Of a DNA stretch of 27,183 bases, positions 16,649 to 23,248 are shown in pieces. The stretch lies in assembly GCA_030040415.1 (NCBI GenBank), contig JASHTT010000692.1, forward strand, positions 1 through 27,183, written 5' to 3'. Position 1 is the first letter of the stretch, and the number at the start of each line of letters is the position of its first letter. A model generated the notes under the pieces. The model saw only the letters and a list, made by a program, of their open reading frames with translations. It had not been told where the DNA came from and made no database searches. The stretch comes from Streptosporangiaceae bacterium (GTDB lineage: Bacteria > Actinomycetota > Actinomycetes > Streptosporangiales > Streptosporangiaceae). Position numbers and translations under genes: made by a program.

Positions 16649-17673
16649 GCGGCGCTCACATCTAGCAGCACCTTGCCCCTCGGCGCTGAGCCGTCCCGCA
16701 GCGCCTGGTAGGCATCCGCGAAGCTGCGCAGCGGGAACCGGTGGGTGACCAGGGAGCCAAGCCTGACGCGCCCGTCGCCTAGCAGCGCGGCAACCTCGGC
16801 CCAGGCCGACGAGGTGTACGAGAAGCTGGCGCTCACCTGCAGGTCGTTATAGACGACGGTATCGATGGGCAGGGCCGCGGTGACGCCGCTGCCGGCCAGG
16901 CCGAGCAGTACGACCCGGCCGCCGCGGCGGGCGAGTGCTATCGCGGACTGCACAGCAGCGGGCGTTCCGGCCGCTTCCACGACAAGGTCGTAACTGCCGG
17001 GGCCATTGCCCGGCAAGGCACCAGCCAGCTCGAATCGGGTGGCGCCGAGCTCTGTTGCCAGGCTTGCCTGGCCGTCGCGCAGTCCGTGCACGATCACCTC
17101 CGCTGGTGAGAACAGGCGGGCCAAGTGCGCCGTGATCAGGCCCATGGTGCCGTCGCCGACCACGGCAAGACGCTCGCCGGGCGCGAGATGTCCGCGGCCG
17201 AGGCCGCGCCAGGCCACCGCGGCCGGCTCTGCGAGCGCGGCGTCGAGCAGGCTAACCGAGTCGGGTAGCACGTGCACTAACCCGGCGGGCACGATCAGCT
17301 GGCCGGCTGCCGCGCCGGGACGAGTGAAGCCGATCTCGTCGTAATTCTGGCAGAGGTTCGTCTCGCCCCGGATGCAGCGGGCGCAGTGCCGGCACGGGAT
17401 CAGGCCCTCGGCGATGACCTGCTGACCTGGCTTCAAGCCGGCGACATTTGGTCCGGTTGCCTCGATGCGGCCAGACCACTCGTGCCCCGGAACGACTGGG
17501 TACCGGACGTAGGCGGGGTCGGCTTGGCCGGTCAGGATCTCCAGGTCGGTTCCGCAAATCCCGACGTGTGCTGGCCGGATGGCGACCTCGCCGGGTCCAG
17601 GCGCCGTCTCCGCGACGTCTTCGAGGCTCACCCTGCCGGGTCCCGCGATGACGATGGCGCTGCGGTAGCCCAT
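16645..17673 (-). CDS. zinc-dependent MDR alcohol/polyol dehydrogenase, 342 aa
   Basis: A medium-chain dehydrogenase of the threonine/sorbitol dehydrogenase branch. The catalytic zinc site is Cys40 in GICGTD with His64-Glu65 in GHEWSG. The structural zinc is held by Cys94, Cys97, Cys100 and Cys108 (CRHCARC...C). The Rossmann motif is VVGDGTMGL. The start is ATG 17673, where the conserved N-terminus begins; the frame stays open upstream to 18228, but that extension overlaps the opposite gene and resembles nothing. It is first in the leftward operon, followed with a 4-nt overlap by the lactonase, so I infer oxidation of a sugar or polyol hydroxyl to the lactone or ketone used by that enzyme. 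Confidence 0.92.
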   Translation of the reverse strand: MGYRSAIVIAGPGRVSLEDVAETAPGPGEVAIRPAHVGICGTDLEILTGQADPAYVRYPVVPGHEWSGRIEATGPNVAGLKPGQQVIAEGLIPCRHCARCIRGETNLCQNYDEIGFTRPGAAAGQLIVPAGLVHVLPDSVSLLDAALAEPAAVAWRGLGRGHLAPGERLAVVGDGTMGLITAHLARLFSPAEVIVHGLRDGQASLATELGATRFELAGALPGNGPGSYDLVVEAAGTPAAVQSAIALARRGGRVVLLGLAGSGVTAALPIDTVVYNDLQVSASFSYTSSAWAEVAALLGDGRVRLGSLVTHRFPLRSFADAYQALRDGSAPRGKVLLDVSAA

Positions 17674-17705
17674 GACGGAGATTCTTCCCTGCCCGGCGTG
17701 ACAGG

Positions 17706-17720
17706 GCCGAGCGATTCGGC
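17706..17720. promoter_or_regulatory. short inverted repeat in divergent gap 17674-17751
   Basis: GCCGA and TCGGC flank a 5-nt spacer in the 78-bp gap between the leftward dehydrogenase operon and the rightward U32-like gene. This is a weak operator candidate; no clear -35/-10 pairs were found. Confidence 0.2.
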
Positions 17721-17751
17721 TAGACCGGTGGTGCCAGAGGAGGTGCGGCGG

Positions 17752-18702
17752 ATGACGTGGTCCGACGAGGTGTTTGGTGCGCTTGGCGTATCCGTCGGGG
17801 AGGCCGGCCAGCCGGCAGTGCCGGTCTCGGGCCGGGCATTCCCGGACGGTGCGGCGTTCCGGATCGAGATTCCGAGCGTCGAAGGGCCGCGGGTGCTGGC
17901 GGCCGTGCTCGCTGCGGCGCAGGCCGAGGGCATTACGGTGAACCGGGTCTCGCAGGGCAGCGGCGCGATGCTGCTGCGCACTGCTGAGATGATCGACATG
18001 GCGCAGTCCGGCGCCGAGTCCGGGGTCGAGGTATGCCTGTTCGTCGGCCCGCGAGAGCGGTTCGGAGTCGGCGCGCACCCGCGCTCGGACGACGGACGGG
18101 CGCATGCCGACCAAGTCCGCGGCGTGCGTCAGCTCCGGTACGCGGTCGAGGACGTGCTGCGGGCCGTCGAGGCTGGGATCCGCAGTTTCCTGGTCGCCGA
18201 CATCGGACTTCTGCGCACGCTGCGGCACGCCCAGACCGTCGGCTTGCTGCCTGCTGACCTGGTGTGGAAGGTCTCGGTCAGCATGGCTCCGTCCAACCCG
18301 GTCGCGCTGGCCGTGCTGGCGGAGCTCGGCGCGACGACTGTCAACGTCCCGTCTGACGTGACACTGGCCGAACTGGCCGAGATGCGCGGCGCCGTGACGG
18401 TGCCGATAGACCTGTACGTCGAGTCACCCGACCCGCTCGGCGGCGTAGTGCGCGGCCAGGAGCTGGGCGACCTGGTCCGTGTGGGCGCGCCGCTCTACGC
18501 AAAGTTCGGCCTGCGCAACGCACGTGGCTTGTATCCGAGCGGCCTGCACATCGTCGGCGATGCGGCTGCGATCGCAGCCGAAAAGGTGCACAGGGCCGCC
18601 GTGGCACTGGAGTGGCTGGACCGGATGGCGACCGGCCTGCGCCAGTCGGGTCCAGGCGCGCCCGGCCTCGGCCTGCCAGTACACAACGCGGTGCCCGGCT
18701 AG
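17752..18702 (+). CDS. peptidase-U32-like TIM-barrel protein, function unknown
   Basis: A 316-aa cytoplasmic protein. AGGAGG lies 8 nt before ATG 17752, fixing the start. The alternating beta-alpha pattern and segments such as FRIEIPSVEGPRVLAAVL (36-53), VNRVSQGSGAMLL (63-75), EVCLFVGPRERFG, LVWKVSVSMAPSNPVAL, VNVPSDVTLAELAEM and VPIDLYVESPD look like the U32 peptidase/UbiU-type barrel group, from memory and with moderate confidence. The Cys clusters that hold Fe-S in UbiU/UbiV-type members are absent, and I see no sure catalytic residues. It is followed on the same strand, 102 nt later, by the ClpP pair, with a perfect palindrome between. The function should be left open. Confidence 0.6.
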   Translation: MTWSDEVFGALGVSVGEAGQPAVPVSGRAFPDGAAFRIEIPSVEGPRVLAAVLAAAQAEGITVNRVSQGSGAMLLRTAEMIDMAQSGAESGVEVCLFVGPRERFGVGAHPRSDDGRAHADQVRGVRQLRYAVEDVLRAVEAGIRSFLVADIGLLRTLRHAQTVGLLPADLVWKVSVSMAPSNPVALAVLAELGATTVNVPSDVTLAELAEMRGAVTVPIDLYVESPDPLGGVVRGQELGDLVRVGAPLYAKFGLRNARGLYPSGLHIVGDAAAIAAEKVHRAAVALEWLDRMATGLRQSGPGAPGLGLPVHNAVPG

Positions 18703-18715
18703 GCCACGACCGGTT

Positions 18716-18732
18716 ATCTGCTGTCAGCAGAT
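18716..18732. promoter_or_regulatory. perfect 17-bp palindrome upstream of clpP pair
   Basis: ATCTGCTG and CAGCAGAT flank a single T. A one-base centre cannot form a normal RNA hairpin, so an operator for a dimeric regulator is more likely than a terminator. It lies 14 nt after the U32-like stop and about 72 nt before the first ClpP start. Confidence 0.5.
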
Positions 18733-18804
18733 TGCCCTGGCGGTGCCCTGGAGCGACGGCGCATTGTGGCCCGAGAGAGCCGGGACACGGAAGGCTGGGA
18801 CACC

Positions 18805-19425
18805 ATGCGGGCTGCCGTCGGAGAGCAGGCGAGCATCGCCGGCACGATTGATGACCAGGTGGTCACGCGCCTGCTCTATCAGCGGATCATCGTGCTCGGC
18901 ACGGAGGTGGACGACCGCGTTGCGAACCGGCTGTGCGGTCAGTTGCTGCTGCTCGCCGCCGAGGACCCGCGCAACGACATCAGCCTCTACATCAACTCGC
19001 CAGGCGGCTCCGTCAGTGCCGGGCTGGCGATCTACGACACGATGAGGCTGATCCCGAACGACATCAGTACGCTCGCGATGGGCCTCGCGGGCAGCATGGC
19101 GCAGTTCCTGCTCTGCGCCGGAGCGAAGGGCAAGCGGTTCAGCCTTCCGCATGCGCAGGTGCTGATGCATCAGGGCTCAGCTGGTTTCGGCGGTACCGCG
19201 GCGGACGTGGAGATCTACGCGGCGCAACTCGAGCGGACTGGAAACCTCATGACCACGCTGATCGCCGAGCACACCGGCCAGCCGGTCGAGCGGGTGCGTG
19301 CCGACAGCCTGCGGGACCGCTGGTTCAGCGCGGAAGAGGCCCGTGCCTACGGGATGATCGACCACATCGTGGAGAGCGTCACGGACGTGCGTCCCGCCGT
19401 CTTCGGCCGGTCGGCAGGGCTGTGA
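18805..19425 (+). CDS. clpP: ATP-dependent Clp protease proteolytic subunit (first of pair)
   Basis: A 206-aa ClpP serine peptidase. The catalytic triad is complete: Ser97 in MGLAGSMAQF, His122 in VLMHQG and Asp171 in LRDRWFSAEEA. Counted from ATG 18805 these match the usual ClpP triad numbers. YINSPGGSVSAGLAIYDTM is the conserved oxyanion/handle region. GGAAGG precedes this ATG by 10 nt; GTG 18766 is a possible longer start without a good ribosome site. The pocket motif reads GLAGSM rather than the common GMAASM. ClpP forms tetradecamers fed by ClpX or ClpC; no Clp ATPase is in this window. Its stop is 2 nt before the next ClpP start, so the two subunits are made together, probably as a mixed complex like other actinobacterial pairs. 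Confidence 0.94.
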   Translation: MRAAVGEQASIAGTIDDQVVTRLLYQRIIVLGTEVDDRVANRLCGQLLLLAAEDPRNDISLYINSPGGSVSAGLAIYDTMRLIPNDISTLAMGLAGSMAQFLLCAGAKGKRFSLPHAQVLMHQGSAGFGGTAADVEIYAAQLERTGNLMTTLIAEHTGQPVERVRADSLRDRWFSAEEARAYGMIDHIVESVTDVRPAVFGRSAGL

Positions 19426-19427
19426 CG

Positions 19428-20045
19428 ATGGGCCAGTACACGATTCCGACTGTCGTGGAGCGGACCCCGCTGGGTGAGCGTGCCTACGACATCTACTCAC
19501 GGCTGCTTTCCGAGCGCATTGTCTTCCTCGGTACAGAGATCGACGACGGCGTCGCCAACGTGGTGATGGCGCAGTTGCTGCACCTGGAGGCGGCCAGCCC
19601 GGATCTGGAGATCTCGCTGTACATCAACTCGCCGGGCGGCTCCTACAGCGCGCTGACTGCCATCTACGACACCATGCAGTTCATCCGGCCAGCCGTCGCC
19701 ACGATCTGCATGGGCCAAGCGTCATCCGCCGCGGCAGTGCTGCTGGCGGCCGGTGCGCCGGGCAGGCGGGCGGTCCTGCGGCACGCGAAGGTCACCTTGC
19801 ACCAGCCGTCGGGCCAGGCCCAGGGAACCCTGCCGGACCTCGCCATTCAGGCCAAGGAACTGGCGCAGGTCCGGGCGGAGGTCGATGAGATCCTCAGCTT
19901 GCACACCGGGCACCCGGTCGCCAAGATCAGGGCCGACTCGGACCGCAACATGACTTATACCGCGCGGCAGGCCGTCGATTACGGGCTGGCCGACGAAGTG
20001 ATCTCTACCCGAAAGGGCGCGCTGGCCGCGGCCAGCGCCCGGTGA
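19428..20045 (+). CDS. clpP: ClpP-family proteolytic subunit with Asn at the catalytic Asp position
   Basis: A 205-aa second ClpP. The family core is clear: LLSERIVFLGTEIDD, YINSPGGSYSALTAIYDTM (66-84), nucleophile Ser100 in GQASSAAAVLLAAG and His125 in VTLHQPSG. Where ClpP normally has Asp (RDR or RDK in the third motif), this protein reads ADSDRNMTYTA, giving Asn174 (codon aac). A similar natural Asn is known in Listeria ClpP1, a weak subunit activated by its partner. I infer that this subunit may depend on the first ClpP for activity. The stop codon lies inside a 15-bp tandem repeat shared with the convergent regulator gene. Confidence 0.92.
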   Translation: MGQYTIPTVVERTPLGERAYDIYSRLLSERIVFLGTEIDDGVANVVMAQLLHLEAASPDLEISLYINSPGGSYSALTAIYDTMQFIRPAVATICMGQASSAAAVLLAAGAPGRRAVLRHAKVTLHQPSGQAQGTLPDLAIQAKELAQVRAEVDEILSLHTGHPVAKIRADSDRNMTYTARQAVDYGLADEVISTRKGALAAASAR

Positions 20046-20115
20046 TCAGGCAGCGCGTGATCAGGCAGCGGGTGATCAGGCAGCGGGTGATCAGGCAGCG
20101 CGTGATCAAGCAGCG
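20041..20115. repeat. five 15-bp tandem repeats at convergent gene ends
   Basis: The unit (G/C)GTGATCAGGCAGCG occurs five times without gaps; the fifth has one A for G. Every unit contains the palindrome TGATCA, and so a TGA in both strands. The first unit supplies the stop of the second clpP gene, and the last supplies the stop and final two Ala codons of the regulator gene on the other strand. Confidence 0.95.
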
Positions 20116-20504
20116 CGCAGGCACGCCTGCGGCGCGTCGCCTCGGCCGGGCGGTGGCAGGACGTTCCGCGGCGGCGTGAGCTGACCGGGCGCGGGCGCCA
20201 GGCGGGTCACGGTTCCCTCTCCAGCGCTGAGGCCGGCCAGGTCGTACCGCGCCTCAGCCAGCAGGTCGGCGAGGTCGATGCCGAGCGCTTCGCAGATCGC
20301 GGCGAGCACCTCAGAGGAGGCTTCCTTCCGCCCGCGCTCGAGCTCTGACAGGTAGGGCATCGAGACCCTGGCGGCCCGTGCGACGCCGGCCAGGGTACGG
20401 CCCTGCTCGAGCCGGGTCCGGCGCAGCACGGTGCCGAGGGCGGTTCGCAACAGCGGCCGTGGCCGCTCCGGCTCTCGGCGGCCGCCGCCCAGCGGGACGA
20501 GCAC
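20106..20504 (-). CDS. ClgR/PopR-like XRE-family transcriptional regulator
   Basis: A 132-aa DNA-binding protein. The helix-turn-helix region LGTVLRRTRLEQGRTLAGVA, then ARVSMPYLSELERGRKEASS and EVLAAICEALG, strongly resembles ClgR, the activator of clp genes in actinobacteria, and its paralogue PopR, which controls clpP3-clpP4 in Streptomyces. The C-terminus is CLRAA; a terminal Ala-Ala is a known Clp degradation signal in ClgR and PopR, so the regulator is probably a substrate of ClpP. GTG 20504 has GGGAGG 8 nt upstream. A longer start at ATG 20618 would add a repetitive CARAK-type leader and has no ribosome site. It converges on the ClpP pair, the same association as popR with clpP3-clpP4. 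Confidence 0.85.
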   Translation of the reverse strand: MLVPLGGGRREPERPRPLLRTALGTVLRRTRLEQGRTLAGVARAARVSMPYLSELERGRKEASSEVLAAICEALGIDLADLLAEARYDLAGLSAGEGTVTRLAPAPGQLTPPRNVLPPPGRGDAPQACLRAA

Positions 20505-20518
20505 CAGCGTCACCTCCC

Positions 20519-20608
20519 GGTCGCATCTCGCACGGTCGCATTTCGCACGGGCGCATTTCGCACGGGCGCAGTTCGCACGGGCGCTCGAACTAGCGGCGCT
20601 CGAAGCAC
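20519..20608. repeat. 15-bp tandem repeats upstream of ClgR/PopR-like gene
   Basis: Four clear units GG(G/T)CGCA(T/G)(T/C)TCGCAC (20519-20578) are followed by two degenerate ones (to 20608), all at period 15. Joined units create TTCGCACGGGCGCA, with a CGC-spacer-GCG core like operators of the ClgR family. They lie immediately before the regulator's ribosome site, in its probable promoter or leader. Confidence 0.85.
20571..20590. promoter_or_regulatory. candidate ClgR/PopR-type operator
   Basis: GTTCGCACGGGCGCTCGAAC has matching ends GTTCG/CGAAC and a symmetric CG in the arms. It is the last clear member of the repeat array and the most symmetric. Binding by the adjacent regulator is inferred from the family's TTCGC...GCG preference; spacing was recalled, not computed. 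Confidence 0.4.
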
Positions 20609-20697
20609 GGGCGCGCATCGACTACGTCACGTTATCGGCGGCCCTGCTCGGGCTACACGTGGTTTCGCATTAGGCGTAAAGCGATCAGCGGCTGAAC

Positions 20698-21894
20698 TCA
20701 AGCGGCCTCGAAGACCGCGGCGACGCCCTGCCCGCCGCCGACGCACATCGTCTCCAGCAGGAACCTGCCGTCGCGTCGCCGCAGCTCGCGCAGTCCGGTG
20801 GCGAGCATCCTGGCCCCGGTGGCGCCGATCGGGTGGCCGAGCGAGATGCCGGACCCGTTGACGTTGAGCTTGTCCGGGTCGTGCCAGCGCCAGGCAGCGA
20901 GCACCGCAAGGACCTGGGCGGCGAACGCCTCGTTGAGTTCGACAAGATCGATGGTGCCGAAGTCCAGCCCGGTCCGCGCGAAGAGCTTGGCGACCGCGGG
21001 CACCGGCCCGATGCCCATAGTGGCAGGCTCGCATCCGGCAGCGGCCCAGCCGGCCAGGTACCCAAGCGGCTGCAAGCCCAGCCCGGCCAGCCGGTCTTCG
21101 GCGACGACCAGGCACGCCGCGGCGGCGTCGTTCTGCTGGCTGGCGTTGCCGGCCGTCACGGTGCCGCCCGGCATGATCGTCCGCAGCTTCGCCAGGGCTT
21201 GCGGCGTCGAGTCGGGCCGCACCCCCTCGTCCTTGCCGACGGTAACCGGTTCGCCGCGGCGCTGCGGCACGCGGACGGGGATCACCTCGTCGTCGAACCG
21301 GCCGCCCGCCCAGGCCGCGGCGGCCCGCTGGTGGCTGCTTGCGGCGTAGGCGTCAGCTTCCTCCCTGGTGATGCCGTATTCGGCAGCCAGGTTTTCGGCG
21401 GTCTCGATCATCCCGGAGATCTTGCCGAAGCGCCACTCCGGCTGCGACCGCTCGCGGCCGCGGTCGATCCTGTCGTACAGCACCTGGCTCCCCGCCCTGG
21501 CGCCCCAGCGCATGGCGGTCGTGTAGTGCTCGGCGTTGCTCATGCTCTCCACGCCGCCGGCGATGACGACGTCGGCGGCGCCGGTCTGCACCATCATCGC
21601 CGCCGTGATCACCGCCTGCAGCCCGCCGCCGCACCGCCGGTCGAGCTGCAGCCCTGGGACGCTCACCGGCAGCCCTGCCTGCAAGGCGGCCCACCGGCCG
21701 ACGCACGGCGTCTCGGCGTTGGCGTACGACTGCGCCAGGCAGACGTCGTCGACGAGTCCGGGGTCGATCCCGGTACGGGAGACAACCGCGGTGAGAACGG
21801 TGGCGGCGAGGTCCTCGACGGGCACGTCGCGAAGCGCGCCGCCGAACGTTCCGACGGGGGTCCGCACTGGCTCCACGATCGCGGCTCTGCGCAT
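20698..21894 (-). CDS. thiolase family acetyl-CoA C-acetyltransferase, 398 aa
   Basis: Thiolases condense or cleave acyl-CoA units. The nucleophile is Cys88 in QLDRRCGGGLQAV, the second motif VELNEAFAAQ is present, His354 lies in GISLGHPIGATGAR, and the second Cys is Cys384 in MCVGGGQG; all are intact. ATG 21894 has AAAGGAG 7 nt upstream. A longer upstream frame only overlaps the P450 gene and is not protein-like. It begins 19 nt after the P450 stop, so both are probably co-transcribed. It resembles the acetyl-CoA acetyltransferases (EC 2.3.1.9 type) of actinomycetes, but a role in beta-oxidation of a side chain is also possible given the P450. Confidence 0.93.
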   Translation of the reverse strand: MRRAAIVEPVRTPVGTFGGALRDVPVEDLAATVLTAVVSRTGIDPGLVDDVCLAQSYANAETPCVGRWAALQAGLPVSVPGLQLDRRCGGGLQAVITAAMMVQTGAADVVIAGGVESMSNAEHYTTAMRWGARAGSQVLYDRIDRGRERSQPEWRFGKISGMIETAENLAAEYGITREEADAYAASSHQRAAAAWAGGRFDDEVIPVRVPQRRGEPVTVGKDEGVRPDSTPQALAKLRTIMPGGTVTAGNASQQNDAAAACLVVAEDRLAGLGLQPLGYLAGWAAAGCEPATMGIGPVPAVAKLFARTGLDFGTIDLVELNEAFAAQVLAVLAAWRWHDPDKLNVNGSGISLGHPIGATGARMLATGLRELRRRDGRFLLETMCVGGGQGVAAVFEAA

Positions 21895-21913
21895 GTGCTC
21901 GCTCCTTTCTGGC

Positions 21914-23122
21914 CTAGAACAGCACCGGCAGATGCTTGATGCCGTTGACGAAGTTCGACCGCAGCCTGCTGACGTCGCCGTCGGGGCGGATGCCGGGCGC
22001 GCGCTGCGCGAGCACACGCAGCAACTCGCGAAGCTCGAGCGCGGCGAGGTGCCGGCCGAGGCAGAAATGCGGCCCGCCACCGCCGAAGCCGGCGTGCGGG
22101 TTGGGATCGCGGCCGATGTCGAACTCATCAGGTAGCGGGAAGACGCGCTCGTCCCGGTTGGCCGCCGCGTAAAAGACCACGACCTTGTCTCCCGCGGCGA
22201 TCCGCTCGCCGCCAAGCTCGGTGTCGCACAGCGCGGTGCGCCTGAACAGGTTGACCGGGCTCACCCAGCGGACGATCTCCTCGGCCGCCGGCGCGACGAG
22301 CGACGGATCGCCCAGCAGCCGCTGCCACTGGTCGGGGTGCTCGAAGAACGCCTGCAGGCCGCCGGAGGCCGCATTCCTGGTGGTCTCGTTGCCGGCCACG
22401 GTGAGCAGCAGGAAAAACATGTCGAACTCGTCGGCGCTGAGCGCCTCGCCGTTCTCGTCTGGCTGCAGCAGGCGGGTCACGATGTCGTCGGCCGGCTCCG
22501 CGCGCCTGCGCGCGGCGAGCTGCGCGCCGTAGGCATACATTTCCGCCGCGGCGTCCTGCTGCGCGTCCGGTTCGGCATGGAATTCCGGGTCCGCAGACCC
22601 GATCAGCATGTTGGACAGCTCGAAGAGCCTGCCCCGGTCCTCGGGCGGCGCGCCGACCAGCTCGCATATCACCTGCAGCGGCAGCGGCGCGGCCACGTCC
22701 GTCACGAAGTCGGCGCCACCCTGCCGGGCCGCTGCGTCGACCAGGTCACCGCAGATCTGGGCGACGTGCTGCGCAAGGCGTCCGATCATGCGTGGCGTGA
22801 AGCCGCGGTTCACGAACGCGCGCTGCCGGGTGTGCTGCGGCGGGTCCATGTTGAGCATCATCAGCCGCTGCAGCTCGATGCTGCCCGCTGGCACCTCGCC
22901 GAATAGGGCAAGACGCCGGGCCGAGGAGAAGATCTCCGGATGCCGGGACACGTGCGCGACATCGGTGTGCCTGGTCACGGCCCAGAATCCCGGCCAGCCC
23001 GGCTCGCCGCCGGCCGCGTGCCAGAACACCGGCGCGTGCTCGCGAAGCCAGCGGAACTGCTCGTACGGGGGTCCGCAGCGCTGGTACACATCCGGATCGA
23101 CGAGATTGATCTCCGGCGTCAC
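21914..23122 (-). CDS. cytochrome P450, CYP125/CYP124/CYP142-like
   Basis: A 402-aa soluble bacterial P450. The I-helix oxygen-activation motif is VAGNETTRNA, ExxR is EIVR (282-285), and the haem loop GFGGGGPHFCLGRHLA places the haem-ligating Cys at 354. The N-terminal DPDVYQRCGPPYEQFRWLREHAPVFWH and GFWAVTRHTDV segments, with AGNETTRN and GGGGPHFCLG, are typical of the CYP125/124/142 group that oxidises sterol side chains or branched lipids. The start is GTG 23122, after AAGGGTGG; ATG 23149 is an alternative. Redox partners (ferredoxin and reductase) are not present here. The thiolase just downstream would suit later side-chain shortening, but the substrate is unproven. Confidence 0.9.
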   Translation of the reverse strand: MTPEINLVDPDVYQRCGPPYEQFRWLREHAPVFWHAAGGEPGWPGFWAVTRHTDVAHVSRHPEIFSSARRLALFGEVPAGSIELQRLMMLNMDPPQHTRQRAFVNRGFTPRMIGRLAQHVAQICGDLVDAAARQGGADFVTDVAAPLPLQVICELVGAPPEDRGRLFELSNMLIGSADPEFHAEPDAQQDAAAEMYAYGAQLAARRRAEPADDIVTRLLQPDENGEALSADEFDMFFLLLTVAGNETTRNAASGGLQAFFEHPDQWQRLLGDPSLVAPAAEEIVRWVSPVNLFRRTALCDTELGGERIAAGDKVVVFYAAANRDERVFPLPDEFDIGRDPNPHAGFGGGGPHFCLGRHLAALELRELLRVLAQRAPGIRPDGDVSRLRSNFVNGIKHLPVLF

Positions 23123-23133
23123 GCCCGCCACCC

Positions 23134-23180
23134 TTCGCCAGCCCGACATCAGCCACCATACTGTCCCGTGCGCTGGCGAA
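23134..23180. promoter_or_regulatory. 9-bp inverted repeat in divergent gap 23123-23248
   Basis: TTCGCCAGC (23134-23142) and GCTGGCGAA (23172-23180) are exact inverses, 29 nt apart, between the leftward P450 and the rightward unknown gene. They may be two half-sites of an operator serving both sides. No convincing promoter boxes are seen. Confidence 0.35.
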
Positions 23181-23248
23181 CCCCAGCCGCCGCATGCCCC
23201 GGCGTGGTTGGCTTGCGGGCACGGGGTTTGGTGACGATGGGGGAACGC

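Noticed and set aside
17674..18228. Upstream extension of the zinc dehydrogenase frame to 18228
   Set aside because: The extension overlaps the U32-like gene and has no dehydrogenase similarity; the conserved N-terminus starts at ATG 17673.
20041..20115. CRISPR-like array
   Set aside because: Units are 15 bp, directly abutting, with no spacers and no cas gene.
20041..20115. Rho-independent terminator formed by the repeats
   Set aside because: Only 6-bp TGATCA pairings can form and no T-run follows; any termination role would be weak.
20505..20618. N-terminal extension of the regulator starting at ATG 20618
   Set aside because: It would encode the tandem repeats as CARAK/CDRAR units, has no ribosome site, and GTG 20504 has a well-placed GGGAGG. 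Kept as an alternative only.
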